Shown: positions 10,323 through 20,976, numbered from the stretch's first letter. The stretch: 64,000 nucleotides of DNA from UBA5069 sp963773745 (GCA_963773745.1 CAVZCL010000005.1:1116001-1180000); one strand, 5' to 3'. Program-made: numbers and translations. The notes: generated by a model not told the origin, from the sequence alone.

Positions 10323-11162
10323 ATGTTTCGTATGCGCAACAAGGGGGCACTGCCTCCCACGCCTGCCAACGGCGCGCAGCCCGCAACGGGGCAGCCGCCG
10401 CGCCTGATCGACCTGCGGCGCGTCGTCAAGCAATACGCCACTGCCGCCGGCGCCTATACAGCGCTGAGCGATATCGATCTGCGCGTCGACGCCGGCGAAT
10501 TTGTGGCCGTCGTGGGCAAATCGGGCAGCGGCAAGTCCACCCTCAGCAACATGATCACCGGCATAGACCGCCCCACCTCCGGCGAGGTGCTCGTGGGCGG
10601 CGTCGCTGTACACAAGCTCAGTGAGGGGCAGATTGCCGTCTGGCGCGGGCGCACAGTGGGCGTTGTCTTCCAGTTCTTTCAGCTGCTGCCCACCCTCACA
10701 GTTGTCGAAAACATCATGCTGCCCATGGACTTCTGCAACACCTTCAACACGCACCGCAACGAGCGCAAGGAGCGCGCCCTCCACCTGCTGGGGCAGGTGG
10801 ACATGGCCATGCACGCCGACAAGCTGCCCACGGCGCTCTCCGGCGGCCAACAGCAGCGCATCGCGATTGCACGCGCCCTCGCCAACAATCCGCCCATCGT
10901 CGTGGCCGACGAGCCCACCGGCAACCTCGACTCGCTCACCGCCGACGCGGTCTTCCACCTCTTTGAGCAACTTGTGGCCGATGGGAAAACCATCCTCATG
11001 GTCACCCACGACGACGACCTGGCGCGGCGCGCCACGCGCACAATTACGATTGCCGACGGCGAGATCATTGGCGATCACCCCAATTATGCCCCCCACGCCG
11101 TGGTGGATGACGCGATTGAGGATGCCGAGCTGCTGGGCGATGAGGAGTTGAGGCTGGCATGA
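10323..11162 (+). CDS. ABC exporter ATPase (MacB/LolD type)
   Basis: The cytoplasmic ATPase of a three-gene export or lipoprotein-handling system. The 279 residues show Walker A GKSGSGKST near 62-70, Q-loop QFFQLLPTL, signature ALSGGQQQR near 168-176, Walker B IVVADEP with GNLDSLT, and the H-loop MVTHDDD. The MacB/LolD pattern of ATPase followed by an FtsX-type permease supports the subtype. A proline-rich N-terminus of about 25 residues precedes the domain. TAAGAT at 10311-10316 could be a -10 element giving a nearly leaderless message, since no ribosome binding site is visible. Its stop overlaps the permease start as ATGA. Confidence 0.92.
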   Translation: MFRMRNKGALPPTPANGAQPATGQPPRLIDLRRVVKQYATAAGAYTALSDIDLRVDAGEFVAVVGKSGSGKSTLSNMITGIDRPTSGEVLVGGVAVHKLSEGQIAVWRGRTVGVVFQFFQLLPTLTVVENIMLPMDFCNTFNTHRNERKERALHLLGQVDMAMHADKLPTALSGGQQQRIAIARALANNPPIVVADEPTGNLDSLTADAVFHLFEQLVADGKTILMVTHDDDLARRATRTITIADGEIIGDHPNYAPHAVVDDAIEDAELLGDEELRLA

Positions 11163-13567
11163 TTCCGGCTCCCCGCTGGCGCAAAGTGCTGCGCGACCTT
11201 CTGCGCAATCCCACGCGCACGCTGCTGGTGGTCCTGTCAATTGCCGTGGGCGTCATCTCCGTGGCCATCGTCATGGGCGGCTATGGGGTGATAGCCGCCG
11301 ATTTGCCCGGCGCGTTTGACGCCACCAACCCCGCGCAGGCGCGCCTCTATACGCAGCCCTTCACAAATGATCTTGTGACGACCGTGCGCCGCATGCCCAA
11401 TGTGGCCGATGCCGCCGGCCGGCGCATCCTCTCCGTGCAGGTGCGCGTGGCCGATCCCGAGCGCGGGCCGGCGGCCACCCGCTGGCAGGCGCTCCAGCTC
11501 CTGGTGATTGACGACTTCGACGACCAGCGCATCAACATTGTGCGCCCCGAGAGCGGCGCATGGCCTCCAGGCAAGGGCGAAATGCTCGTCGAGCGCGCCT
11601 CCGTGGAGATTCTCGACGCCGTGGACGGTCAGCCGCTCACAATCAAGCTGCCCAATGACAACGAGCGCACCCTCACCGTGGTGGGGCAGGCGCACGACAT
11701 GAACGAAGTCTCCGTCCAGTTCACTGGTTTGGCCAGCGGCTACATTACGCTCGACACGCTGGACAAGCTGGGCCAGGATCGCCGCTACAACGAACTGCTC
11801 ATTCGCGTGGCCGAGAACGCCGAGGACCGCGCCCACAACGAGCTGGTGGCAAAGGACGTGGCCGACAAAGTGGAAAAGGGGGGCTACACCGTCTTTCGGA
11901 CGGTGGTGCCCCGCCCGGGTGAGCACTTCCTCGAACAGTTCCTGTCGCCTATGCTGCTGATTCTGGGTGCGCTGGGCGTGCTCTCGCTGCTGCTTAGCAG
12001 CTTCCTGCTCGTCAACATCATCACCGCGCTGCTCACGCAGCAGACGCGCCAAATTGGCGTCATGAAGACGGTGGGCGCAAGCGCAGGCCAGCTCACACGT
12101 ATGTATCTGGCCTCAGTGGCCATCTTTGGCGCGCTGGCGCTGGTGGTGGCGCTGCCGCTGGGCACAATCCTCCTCAACGCGCTCACCCACTTTGTGGCGC
12201 GACTCATGAACTTCAACATCGTTACCAATCGGCTGCCCACACCGGTCGTGCTGGTGCTTGCGGTTGTGGCCCTGGGCGTGCCCATGACTGCCGCGCTTGG
12301 CCCCATCCTGCGCGGCACGCGCGTCACCGTGCGCGATGCCATCAACGACTTTGGCGCCGGCAGCGCAGAGTTCGGCCACAGCCGTTTTGACCACGCGCTC
12401 GAGCGCATTCGCTTCCTCTCGCGCCCGCAGCTCATCTCGCTGCGCAACACCTTCCGGCACAAGGGGCGGCTCATCCTCACGCTCACCACCCTGATCCTCG
12501 CCAGCGCCATCTTCATTAGCGTCTTCAGCGTGCGCGCATCGCTCTTCCGCACCATGGACGATGCCTTTGCCTACTGGAACTACGAGGTGCGGCTCGACTT
12601 TGCCCGCCCCTACCGCGCCGACCACCTGGCCCGTGTCGCGCTCGAGACGCCCGGGGTGCGCGCCGCCGAGGCATGGGGCCAGCGCAACGTCTACCGCGAG
12701 CGCCCCGACGGCAGCGAGAGCGACAACATCCGCATGATTGCACCGCAGCCCGACACAGAGCTCCTGCTGCCGACGCTGCTTGAGGGGCGCTGGCTCCTGC
12801 CCGATGACGAAAACGCTGTGGTCATCAATACCGACCTGCGCGAAGATGAGCCTGATCTGCGCGTTGGTGATACCATTGTGCTGAGCATCGACGGGCGCGA
12901 GGATGACTGGACCATTGTAGGCCTTGTGCGCAGCGTCATGGCCGGCCCCTTCGTCTACGCCAACTATCCCTACTTTGCGCGCATTGTGCGCCAGGTGGGC
13001 CAGGCCGATACGCTCAACGTGGCGCTGGACGACCCGTCGCCCGAAGCGCAGGTGGCCATGGCCGAGGCGCTCGAGCGTGTCTTCGAGGCGCAGGGCATGC
13101 GCGTGGCCAGCACCGAAACGACAGCCGCGCAGCGGGCGCAGGTGGCCGACCAGTTCGGCATCCTCATCTCATTCCTTGCGCTCATGGCGCTGCTGCTGGC
13201 AATTGTGGGCGGGCTGGGATTGAGCGGCACAATGAGCATCAATGTTCTCGAGCGCAGGCGCGAAATTGGCATCATGCGCTCGATTGGCGCGTCGACGGGT
13301 GCGATTATGCGCATTGTGGTCTTTGAGGGCGTCCTGATTGGGGCCATCAGTTGGACGCTGGGTGCGCTGCTGGCAATCCCCCTGGGCAAGGTGCTTAGCG
13401 ATGCCGTGGGCGAGGGCTTTATCAATTCAACGCTCACCTGGCGCTACTCGCTGGGCGGAGCGGCCTTCTGGCTGCTGGTGATGGCAGGCGTGGCGGCGCT
13501 GGCGAGTTTCGTCCCTGCGCGCCAGGCCGCCAGCCTTACCGTGCGCGAGGTGCTGGCGTATGAATAG
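11159..13567 (+). CDS. ABC exporter permease, duplicated FtsX/MacB domains
   Basis: An 802-residue membrane protein. Helix 1 is near residues 20-45 (TLLVVLSIAVGVISVAIV), followed by a periplasmic MacB-like core. A first FtsX-type three-helix block lies at about 255-400, with the characteristic TRQIGVMKTVGASAGQL. A second TM and core follow (near 440-640), and a second FtsX block at about 665-800 has ERRREIGIMRSIGAS. This is the double-module architecture of large MacB/LolE-like permeases in which one polypeptide forms the whole channel. It is translationally coupled to the ATPase and followed by an adaptor. Substrate unknown. Confidence 0.92.
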   Translation: MIPAPRWRKVLRDLLRNPTRTLLVVLSIAVGVISVAIVMGGYGVIAADLPGAFDATNPAQARLYTQPFTNDLVTTVRRMPNVADAAGRRILSVQVRVADPERGPAATRWQALQLLVIDDFDDQRINIVRPESGAWPPGKGEMLVERASVEILDAVDGQPLTIKLPNDNERTLTVVGQAHDMNEVSVQFTGLASGYITLDTLDKLGQDRRYNELLIRVAENAEDRAHNELVAKDVADKVEKGGYTVFRTVVPRPGEHFLEQFLSPMLLILGALGVLSLLLSSFLLVNIITALLTQQTRQIGVMKTVGASAGQLTRMYLASVAIFGALALVVALPLGTILLNALTHFVARLMNFNIVTNRLPTPVVLVLAVVALGVPMTAALGPILRGTRVTVRDAINDFGAGSAEFGHSRFDHALERIRFLSRPQLISLRNTFRHKGRLILTLTTLILASAIFISVFSVRASLFRTMDDAFAYWNYEVRLDFARPYRADHLARVALETPGVRAAEAWGQRNVYRERPDGSESDNIRMIAPQPDTELLLPTLLEGRWLLPDDENAVVINTDLREDEPDLRVGDTIVLSIDGREDDWTIVGLVRSVMAGPFVYANYPYFARIVRQVGQADTLNVALDDPSPEAQVAMAEALERVFEAQGMRVASTETTAAQRAQVADQFGILISFLALMALLLAIVGGLGLSGTMSINVLERRREIGIMRSIGASTGAIMRIVVFEGVLIGAISWTLGALLAIPLGKVLSDAVGEGFINSTLTWRYSLGGAAFWLLVMAGVAALASFVPARQAASLTVREVLAYE

Positions 13568-13612
13568 GGCGTGCTGCAGTTTGCAGAGGGTGGGACAGGG
13601 AGGTTTGCAGGC

Positions 13613-14946
13613 ATGAAGCGACCGTTGGCCATTTTGCTTGTGGTGCTTGGCGTTGCCGCTGCGGGCGTTGCCATCTATATGCTTGCGCAGCGCGGGCAAT
13701 TGCCCGATTTCAGCGCGCGCCCAGCGGCGCCTGTGGGCGAGATTGAGCCCTCTGGCGCACGCGCCGTGACGGCCCCCTCGCTGATTGTGGCCGAAGGTGT
13801 GGTGCTCCCCGAGCGCTACGCCGCACTGAGCATGGATGCCACCGGCAAGGTTGTCGAACTGCCTGTGGTCGAGGGGCAGCAACTGGAAGAAGGCGATGTC
13901 ATTGCGCGCCTTGAGAGCGACGCCGAAGTCATCTATGTGGCGCAGGCGCAGGCCGCTGTGGATCAGGCGCGGGCCATGCTCGAGCGCCTTGTCAACGGCT
14001 ACAGCGCCGAAGAGCTGGCTGCCGCGCAGGCTGGCGTGGATGCCGCCGCCGCCAACCTCGCTATCTTGACCCAAGGCACCCATCCCGACGACATTGCCGC
14101 CGCGCAGGCAGCCGTGGTTGCCGCGCAGGGCGCCTATGCGCTGGTGGAAGCCGGCGCCGATGAGCAGGAGCTGATTGCTGCGCAGGCCGAGATGGCCAAC
14201 GCACAAGCGCTGCTTACCCAGGCGCAGCGGGCGTACGACAAAGTCTCTGCCGAGAGCGACATTGGCGCGCGCCCGAATCGGCGCTGCTGCAGCAGGCATC
14301 CAACAACTACGCCGCTGCGCAGGCAAGCTACAACGCACTTGCAGCCGGCGCACGACCAGGCGCGCTGGCCCAGGCCGCCGGTGAGGTGCAGCAGGCGAAC
14401 GCGCTGCTCGCTCGCCTCCAGGCCGGTTCCACAGAGGCCGAAATTGCCGTTGCCGCCGCTGAACTGCGCCGCGCACAAGCCGAGTACGATCTCTTCGCCG
14501 CGGGCAGCCGCCCCGAGGACATTGCCTCTGCGCAGGCCGATCTCAATCGAGCGGAGACCGAGCTCATGCAGGCGCAGTTGGCGCTGAACATGCGCACGCT
14601 GACCGCCCCCTTCGCGGGCGAGCTTGCCTCGCTCGATCTGCGCCTGGGCCAGGCAATCTCCCCCAGTGCACCCATTGCCCAGCTTGCCGACTTATCTACG
14701 TGGACTGTTGAGACAACCGACCTCACCGAAATCAGCGTTGTCGATGTGGCAGTGGGCGACAGGGTGAAGGTGGAGATCGACGCGCTGCCCGGTGTGGAGC
14801 TTGCAGGCACCGTGACGAATATCCGCCCCTTTGGCGTCAACGTGCTGGGCGACATCACCTACAAGGCAACCATTCGCCTGGAAAGCAGCGACCCGCGCCT
14901 GCGTTGGAACATGACGGCTGCGGTGATGATCGAGCCTGAGGATTGA
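13613..14946 (+). CDS. HlyD/MacA-like periplasmic adaptor, apparent frameshift
   Basis: Begins MKRPLAILLVVLGVAAAGVA with one N-terminal membrane anchor, after a GGGAGG ribosome site. A biotinyl-lipoyl-like half-domain (ATGKVVELPVVEGQQLEEGD) leads into a very long alanine/glutamine-rich coiled coil with repeating AxAxxAL units. The second lipoyl half (LTAPFAGELASLDLRLGQAI) and a beta-barrel (VGDRVKVEIDALPGVELAGT) close the protein. The frame breaks at about 14272-14275; adding one C to the CCC run there joins DIGARP to ESALLQQASNNYAAAQASYN. The protein would be about 444 residues. It bridges the permease to the exterior or, in a one-membrane cell, extends outward. Confidence 0.82.
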
Positions 14947-14964
14947 CGCATCTTTATTAACGGT

Positions 14965-15058
14965 ACTGATGATTGAGTATTGACTATAGGCGCTATTGCC
15001 AAGAGAAGCCTCACCAGTACTCAATTTTCTGTCATCAGTTTTCAATCAACCACCTATA
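14965..15058. repeat. Degenerate A+T-rich palindromic words, family G
   Basis: GTACTGATGATTGAGTATTG (from 14963) and the later CAGTACTCAATTTTC / GTCATCAGTTTTCAATC words are inverted copies of each other with rearranged order. The same ATTGAGAATTGAG/CTCAATTTTCAAT vocabulary occurs at 4322-4345 and 10007-10025. It occupies the untranslated leader of pdhA. Confidence 0.55.
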
Positions 15059-15062
15059 TACC

Positions 15063-16036
15063 ATGCCAAACACATCCGCCACACCCATCCCACCCGCCCG
15101 CCTGCGCGAGCTGCTTGCGCAAATGCTGCGCATCCGCCTCTTTGAGGAGACGGCCGAGAATCTCTACCTGCAGGGGCTGGTGCACGGCACCATGCACCTG
15201 AGCATCGGCCAGGAGGCGGCAGCCGTGGGCGCGTGTGCAGCGTTGCGGCGCAGCGACTACATCCTCAGCACGCACCGCGGCCACGGCCACTGCATTGCCA
15301 AGGGCGCGCAGCCCTCGCTGATGATGGCCGAGTTCATGGGCAAGGAGGCAGGCTACTGCCGCGGGCGCGGCGGCTCCATGCACATGGCCGACGTGGAGAC
15401 GGGTAATTTGGGGGCCAACGGCATTGTCGCGGGCGGCGTGCCCATGGCCGCGGGCGTGGGGCTCAGCCTCAAACTGCAGCGACGCGATGAGGTGGTGCTT
15501 GTCTTCTTTGGCGACGGCGCGGCCAACGAGGGGGCCTTTCACGAGAGCCTCAACATGGCCGCCATTTGGGATCTGCCCGTAATCTACTTCTGCGAGAACA
15601 ACCAGTACGCCATGAGCATGCCCATCAACCGCGCGAGCCGTGTGGAGAACCTGAGCGCGCGCGCTGCCGGCTACGGCATCCCAGGGGTCACCGTGGACGG
15701 CAATGATCTCTTCGCTGTGCATGCTGCGACGGAGGCGGCTGTGGCGCGCGCCCGCTCTGGCGCGGGCCCCACGCTGATTGAGGCGAAGACCTATCGTTGG
15801 AAGGGGCACAGCAAGAGCGACAAGCAACGCTATCGCACGCGCGACGAGGTGCAGTCGTGGCAGGATCGCGACCCCATCGCCCGCCTCGCAGCACGCATGA
15901 TGGCCGACGGCCTGCTTGGCGAGGACGAGTTCGCGCAGATGGAGCAGGAAGCCCAAACCGAAATTGACGAGGCCGTGGACTTTGCCAAGGCTTGCGCCGA
16001 ACCAGACCCCGCCACCATCCTCGAGGGCATTTACGC

Positions 16037-16040
<4 letters not shown>
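15063..16040 (+). CDS. pdhA: Pyruvate/branched-chain or acetoin dehydrogenase E1 alpha
   Basis: The alpha subunit of a thiamine diphosphate-dependent 2-oxoacid dehydrogenase; it decarboxylates the oxoacid (or cleaves acetoin) and passes the acyl group to an E2 lipoyl protein. The 325 residues include HLSIGQEAAAVG, STHRGHGHCIAKG, the GGSMH motif, and the thiamine diphosphate/Mg signature GDGAANEGAFHESLN followed by ENNQYAMS. E2 and E3 are not in the window, so pyruvate, branched-chain and acetoin specificity cannot be separated; the GRGGSMHMAD region is also typical of AcoA. The stop overlaps pdhB as ATGA. Confidence 0.9.
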
Positions 16041-17077
<1,037 letters not shown>

Positions 17078-17083
17078 GCCGCA

Positions 17084-17391
17084 CAACGACACCTCACCCC
17101 CGGCCCCCTCTCCATGCGGCTATGCTTTATACGCATCGCGTTTGGTTGAGGTTTGGTGCGCAGCCGTTGTAGCCCGCAGGGCTGAATGTCGTTGTAGGTC
17201 ACGTCTCCGGCGTGACGCAGCCCGCAGGGCTGAATCTTGGAAATATGTTAAGCGCTTGGTTAGCCGCGACATTCAGCCCTGCGGGCTGCGTCACGCCGGA
17301 GACGTGACCTACAACAGCGTTAGCCGACAAATCGCGATGCGTATAATGCATAGCCATGCGGAGAGGGGGCCGGGGGGTGAGTTGTCGTTCG
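17084..17391. repeat. Nested palindrome: family C inside family D
   Basis: The outer arms (about 17084-17140 and 17333-17391; word CACCTCACCCCCGGCCCCCT) are inverted copies with several mismatches. Inside lies a perfect 45-bp palindrome, 17191-17235 against 17271-17315, beginning GTTGTAGGTCACGTCTCCGG, with a 35-base loop. One more GCCCGCAGGGCTGAATG word precedes it at 17172. No gene is present; the structure fills nearly the whole gap between pdhB and the vapBC promoter. Confidence 0.92.
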
Positions 17392-17433
17392 TCGCGCCAC
17401 CAAACTGAAATGCATCCCGGACTCGAAAGGCGG

Positions 17434-17462
17434 TTGAACTTCACGTATTTGCGTGATACAAT
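17434..17462 (+). promoter_or_regulatory. Promoter of the vapBC-type pair
   Basis: TTGAAC (17434-17439), a 17-base spacer, and an extended -10 TGATACAAT ending at 17462. A GGAGGTGA ribosome site follows just before the ATG at 17480, giving a very short leader. Confidence 0.7.
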
Positions 17463-17479
17463 TCGCCTGGAGGTGACGA

Positions 17480-17725
17480 ATGGAAACGCAAAATGTGACG
17501 CTCGCTTTACCCAAAGAAGTGCTGCGCAAGGCTCGCATGAAAGCAGTTGAGCAGCAAACTTCACTTTCGGCGATCATGACAGAGCTGCTGACGGACTTTG
17601 TGGGCTCCGATGAACGCTATGCAGCCACGCGCCAACGCAGTCGCGAGATAAGGGAGCGAGGACTTCCTTTCAACACCTACGGCACGATTACCTGGACGCG
17701 TGACGAACTTCATGAGCGCCGGTGA
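17480..17725 (+). CDS. vapB: VapB/RHH-type antitoxin
   Basis: An 81-residue protein starting METQNVTLALPKEVLRKARM. The N-terminus reads as the beta strand and two helices of a ribbon-helix-helix DNA-binding fold, and the C-terminal half (RSREIRERGLPFNTYGTITW) is the flexible toxin-binding type of tail. It overlaps the following PIN-domain gene by 14 bases, the usual layout of a type II toxin-antitoxin operon in which the antitoxin, alone or with the toxin, represses its own promoter. It is preceded by a strong promoter and ribosome site. Confidence 0.8.
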   Translation: METQNVTLALPKEVLRKARMKAVEQQTSLSAIMTELLTDFVGSDERYAATRQRSREIRERGLPFNTYGTITWTRDELHERR

Positions 17726-18150
17726 TGGCTTTGAGTTCGTGGACACCAATATTCTGATTTACGCCCACGACCCAACGACGGGCACAAAGTGCGCAGTTGC
17801 CAACGCTCTTCTGGATAGGCTGTGGGATGATAACATCGGGTGCGTCAGCATCCAGGTGCTTCAGGAATTCTATGTCGTTGCTTCGCGCAAGTTCCCCAAC
17901 GTCAGCATATTGGACTTGCGCCGCGACAGTCGAAACCTTTGAGACATGGCGGGTCTTTCGGCCTGCTTTCGGCGATGTCCTGGCTGCGGTTGACCTGCAT
18001 CTGCGCCACCAAATCTCCTTCTGGGACGCCATGATCGTTTACGGCGCACAGGAGTTGGGTTGCTCCACCCTCTGGTCGGAGGACTTGAACCATGGGCAGG
18101 TCATCGGCGGGGTCACAGTACGAAACCCGTTTGTTGAGGCCGTTCTGTAG
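17712..18150 (+). CDS. vapC: VapC-type PIN-domain toxin, apparent frameshift
   Basis: A PIN-domain ribonuclease of about 145 residues split by a frame change at about 17918-17925. The first part is MSAGDGFEFVDTNILIYAHD, holding the first catalytic aspartate (FVDTN), and VLQEFYVV with an acidic residue. The second frame gives VETFETWRVFRPAFGDVL, HQISFWDAMIVYGAQELG with the third acidic site, and TLWSEDLNHGQ with the fourth. All PIN motifs are therefore present across the break, so this is either a sequencing error or a very recent inactivation. A recently disabled toxin beside an intact antitoxin would be biologically plausible. Confidence 0.78.
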
Positions 18151-18187
18151 GTCACGACCCCCGATGTGGCGCACAAATTGCGCGCCC

Positions 18188-18221
18188 GAAGCGAGGCTTC
18201 CACATGCGGAAGCCTCGCTTC
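18188..18221. terminator. Hairpin terminator between the toxin gene and ftsZ
   Basis: A perfect 14-bp stem, GAAGCGAGGCTTCC (18188-18201) and GGAAGCCTCGCTTC (18208-18221), with a 6-base loop. It is flanked by CACAAAT and ATTTGTG, which extend the pairing. It sits between converging transcription units and could serve both, though the T-run is weak. Confidence 0.65.
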
Positions 18222-18257
18222 ATTTGTGCATGGGGCGCCGTCGTTCCCGACACCCCA

Positions 18258-18278
18258 CTACTCCCTACTCCCTACTCC
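18258..18278. repeat. CTACTCC heptamer, three tandem copies
   Basis: Three perfect tandem heptamers immediately beyond the ftsZ stop codon, with a partial fourth. Confidence 0.75.
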
Positions 18279-18283
18279 CTAAA

Positions 18284-19420
18284 CTACTTCCCGTTCTGGC
18301 GCGAGCGGCGCAGGAAGGCGGGAATGTCGAGGTCGTCGCGGTCAAAGGTGCGCACCAGGTAGTCGCTGGCGGGCTTGGCAGCCTGCTCGGCGGCCTTCGC
18401 CTGCGCCGGCCGCGCCTCAAAGAGGCTATTGCCGAAATCCAGCGGGTCCTGCTGCTTGGTGCGCTCAAAGCCCGTGGCAATCACAGTCAGCTGCAGGTCG
18501 TCCTTCATGGAGGGGTCGATCACCGCACCAAAGATGATGTTGGCTTCGGGGTGCGTGTTGGCGCGCACCACTTCGGCGGCTTCATTCACCTCAAAGAGGC
18601 TCATCTCCTCGCCGCCGCGAATGTTGAAGATAATCGAGCGTGCGCCGTCAATTGAGACGTCGAGCAGAGAGCTGTGGATTGCGCGCTCGGCGGCCTCGCG
18701 GGCGCGCCCTTCGCCGCTGCTGCGGCCAATCGCCATAAGCGCCGGGCCGCCGTCTGCCATAATCGAGCGCACGTCGGCAAAGTCCAGGTTCACAAGGCCG
18801 GGCGTGGTAATCAACTCGCTGATGCCCTGAATGCCCTGGCGCAGCACATCGTCGGCCGTGCGGAAGGCCTGGTTGAGCCCCGCCTTCTTGTCGACAATCG
18901 CCAGCAGGCGGTCGTTGGGGATGGTGATGAGCGTGTCGACATTCTTCACCATCTGCTCAATCGCGCCCTCGGCGGTGCGACGGCGCTGGCTGCCCTCAAA
19001 GGTGAAGGGCTTGGTGACGACGCCGATTGTCAGCGCGCCCAGCTCGCGGGCAATGCTGGCGATGACGGGTGCGGCGCCCGAGCCTGTGCCACCGCCCATG
19101 CCGGCGGCGATGAAGATCATGTCGGCGCCCTTGATCAAGTCGAGCAGCTCGTCGCGGCTCTCCTCGGCGGCGCGCTGGCCCACCTCGGGGTTGCCGCCCG
19201 AGCCAAGGCCCTTGGTCAGCTTGTCACCAATGCGCAACCGCTGCGGCGCATTGGCCAGCATGAGCGCCTGGGCATCGGTGTTGACGGAGATGAACTCCAC
19301 CCCCTGAATCTCTTCCTCGATCATCCGGTTGACGGCGTTCTGGCCGCCGCCCCCCACTCCGATGACCTTGATTTGAGCAAAATTCTCGACGAATTGCGGC
19401 GTTGTGCTCTTGCGTGTCAT
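18284..19420 (-). CDS. ftsZ: Cell division GTPase FtsZ
   Basis: Tubulin-like GTPase that polymerises into the Z ring at mid-cell. The 378-residue protein starts MTRKSTTPQFVENFAQIKVI; this ATG has AAGGAG eight bases upstream. It shows KVIGVGGGGQNAVNRM, NTDAQAL, the tubulin signature GGGTGSGAAPVIASIA, the T7 catalytic loop LNLDFAD-like NLDFADVRSIM, and ends in the conserved peptide DDLDIPAFLRR, which binds FtsA and other partners. The linker is short. It is the last gene of the dcw cluster, separated from ftsA by a 230-base leader. Confidence 0.98.
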   Translation of the reverse strand: MTRKSTTPQFVENFAQIKVIGVGGGGQNAVNRMIEEEIQGVEFISVNTDAQALMLANAPQRLRIGDKLTKGLGSGGNPEVGQRAAEESRDELLDLIKGADMIFIAAGMGGGTGSGAAPVIASIARELGALTIGVVTKPFTFEGSQRRRTAEGAIEQMVKNVDTLITIPNDRLLAIVDKKAGLNQAFRTADDVLRQGIQGISELITTPGLVNLDFADVRSIMADGGPALMAIGRSSGEGRAREAAERAIHSSLLDVSIDGARSIIFNIRGGEEMSLFEVNEAAEVVRANTHPEANIIFGAVIDPSMKDDLQLTVIATGFERTKQQDPLDFGNSLFEARPAQAKAAEQAAKPASDYLVRTFDRDDLDIPAFLRRSRQNGK

Positions 19421-19653
19421 GGTTTTCGGCTCCTTGGACAAGTACGAACGGTGCTGGAAGGGCCCTGGTTGGTTGCGAGACCTTGTTCCGGCAAACGACT
19501 CTCAGTGCTGCAAACAGTGCATCAAACAGTGCGTGGAATCATGCTTCAAAAAGTGCAAAGAATGCCTCGACTCGAATCCTGGCGCATTCCCGCTGGTTGC
19601 GACGGTGCTGCGCCTGGTTTCCCTCTCACAAATCCCTCATCGGTATCTTTCTC
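19421..19653 (-). other. ftsA-ftsZ spacer with repeated CAGTGC words
   Basis: A 233-base gap without a convincing gene. On the plus strand it repeats AAACAGTGC twice and CAGTGC or AAGTGC several more times, so the minus-strand mRNA leader of ftsZ is rich in GCACTG. This resembles, but does not match, the CATYG-rich leaders before ftsW and ftsI. Confidence 0.45.
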
Positions 19654-20952
19654 CTATCCCGGCAAGAGATACCGGAAAACGCCACGTGCCTTGAGCCACC
19701 ACTGAGCGCCGGCCGATGGCCCGCCCGGCGCGTCGCCCGCAGCAAAGCTGCGCCGTACCTGGTCGCCATCTTCGCGCAGCCCCCACAGCAGCAGCCCCAC
19801 GGTTGTTGAATAGCCGGGTGATTGCAACTTGCGGCTGAGCCCCGTAATCGGCAGCGTCGGTTGCGGCGTGCCCACGCGTACGGGCATCTGCAAAATACTG
19901 CGCCCCAGGTCCACCATGCCCTGCATCTCGCTCGATCCACCCGTGAGCACCAGCCCTGCAGGCATGCGGTTGAAGTCACCGCTCTCCTGCAACCGATCGC
20001 GGATGATCTCGAACATCTCGCCGGCACGCGCCTCGAGCACAGTGCACATGAAGCGGCGGCTGAAGCTGCGCTCGGACTTCTCGCCAAAGACCTTCGCCCA
20101 GATCGCCTCGTCGGCCGCCACACGCTCGGGAACCACATGGCCATAGCGCACCTTGAGCGATTCGGCCGTCTCAAAGGGGGTGCTTAGCGCCATGGCAATG
20201 TCGTTGGTCAGGTGATTGCCGCCCAAATCCAGCACCTGCGTGCCACAGAGGCCGTCATCGCGGAAGACCGCAATGTCGGTGGTGCCGCCGCCCATATCCA
20301 CCACGGCCACGCCCATGCGCCGCTCGGCGGGGGTGAGGACCGCAGCGTTGCTCGCCAGCGGCTCCAGCACCAGGCCATCGATGTCGATGTCGTGCTTCGT
20401 TACGCACTGCACCAGGTTGCCGATGGCCGTGCTGCTGCCGGTGACAATGTGTGCATCCACCTCAAGACGATAGGCGGTCATCCCTTGCGGGTGGTGGATT
20501 TCGGTTTGGCCGTCCACCGTCCAGTAACGCGCAATCGTGTGGATGACCTCCTGATTCTGCGGCAGCGCCACGGCGCGCGCGCCTTCGAGCGCACGCTGCA
20601 TGTCGGCGGTGGTAATGCCCATGCGCCGGTCCACGGGGCTGACGCCCGAGCTGTTGAGGGTGGCGATATGGCTGCCTGCAATGCCCACGTTGGCGCGCAG
20701 CATGTGGCGGCCCGCCTCGGCCTCGCACTTCTCCACGGCCTCGCCAATGGCCGCGCTCGCCTCGGCCACGTTGACCACAACGCCGCGCCGAATGCCGCGG
20801 CTGGTCACATGCCCCTCGCCGAGCAGACGCAGGCTCAGGTTGCCCAGGCCGTCGTTTTCAACCGCCGCCATGAGTGCGCAGATTTTTGTGGTGCCTACAT
20901 CAATTGCAGCAATGATCTCTTGCACAGTCACCTCGCCAACCAGCCCTGCCAA
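19654..20952 (-). CDS. ftsA: Cell division protein FtsA
   Basis: Actin-like ATPase that tethers FtsZ to the membrane and recruits the divisome. The 432 residues include the phosphate-1 motif AIDVGTTKICAL near residue 15, the 1C-type domain region, the phosphate-2 motif VVDMGGGTTDIAVF near 215, the adenosine motif VLTGGSSEMQGM near 340, and a C-terminal amphipathic membrane-targeting helix WWLKARGVFRYLL. The start MAGLVGEVTVQE lies 24 bases after the ftsQ stop; the second in-frame site near VTVQE would also fit. Confidence 0.97.
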   Translation of the reverse strand: MAGLVGEVTVQEIIAAIDVGTTKICALMAAVENDGLGNLSLRLLGEGHVTSRGIRRGVVVNVAEASAAIGEAVEKCEAEAGRHMLRANVGIAGSHIATLNSSGVSPVDRRMGITTADMQRALEGARAVALPQNQEVIHTIARYWTVDGQTEIHHPQGMTAYRLEVDAHIVTGSSTAIGNLVQCVTKHDIDIDGLVLEPLASNAAVLTPAERRMGVAVVDMGGGTTDIAVFRDDGLCGTQVLDLGGNHLTNDIAMALSTPFETAESLKVRYGHVVPERVAADEAIWAKVFGEKSERSFSRRFMCTVLEARAGEMFEIIRDRLQESGDFNRMPAGLVLTGGSSEMQGMVDLGRSILQMPVRVGTPQPTLPITGLSRKLQSPGYSTTVGLLLWGLREDGDQVRRSFAAGDAPGGPSAGAQWWLKARGVFRYLLPG

Positions 20953-20976
20953 TTGCGCCCCGTTGCGGTGCGCCGC

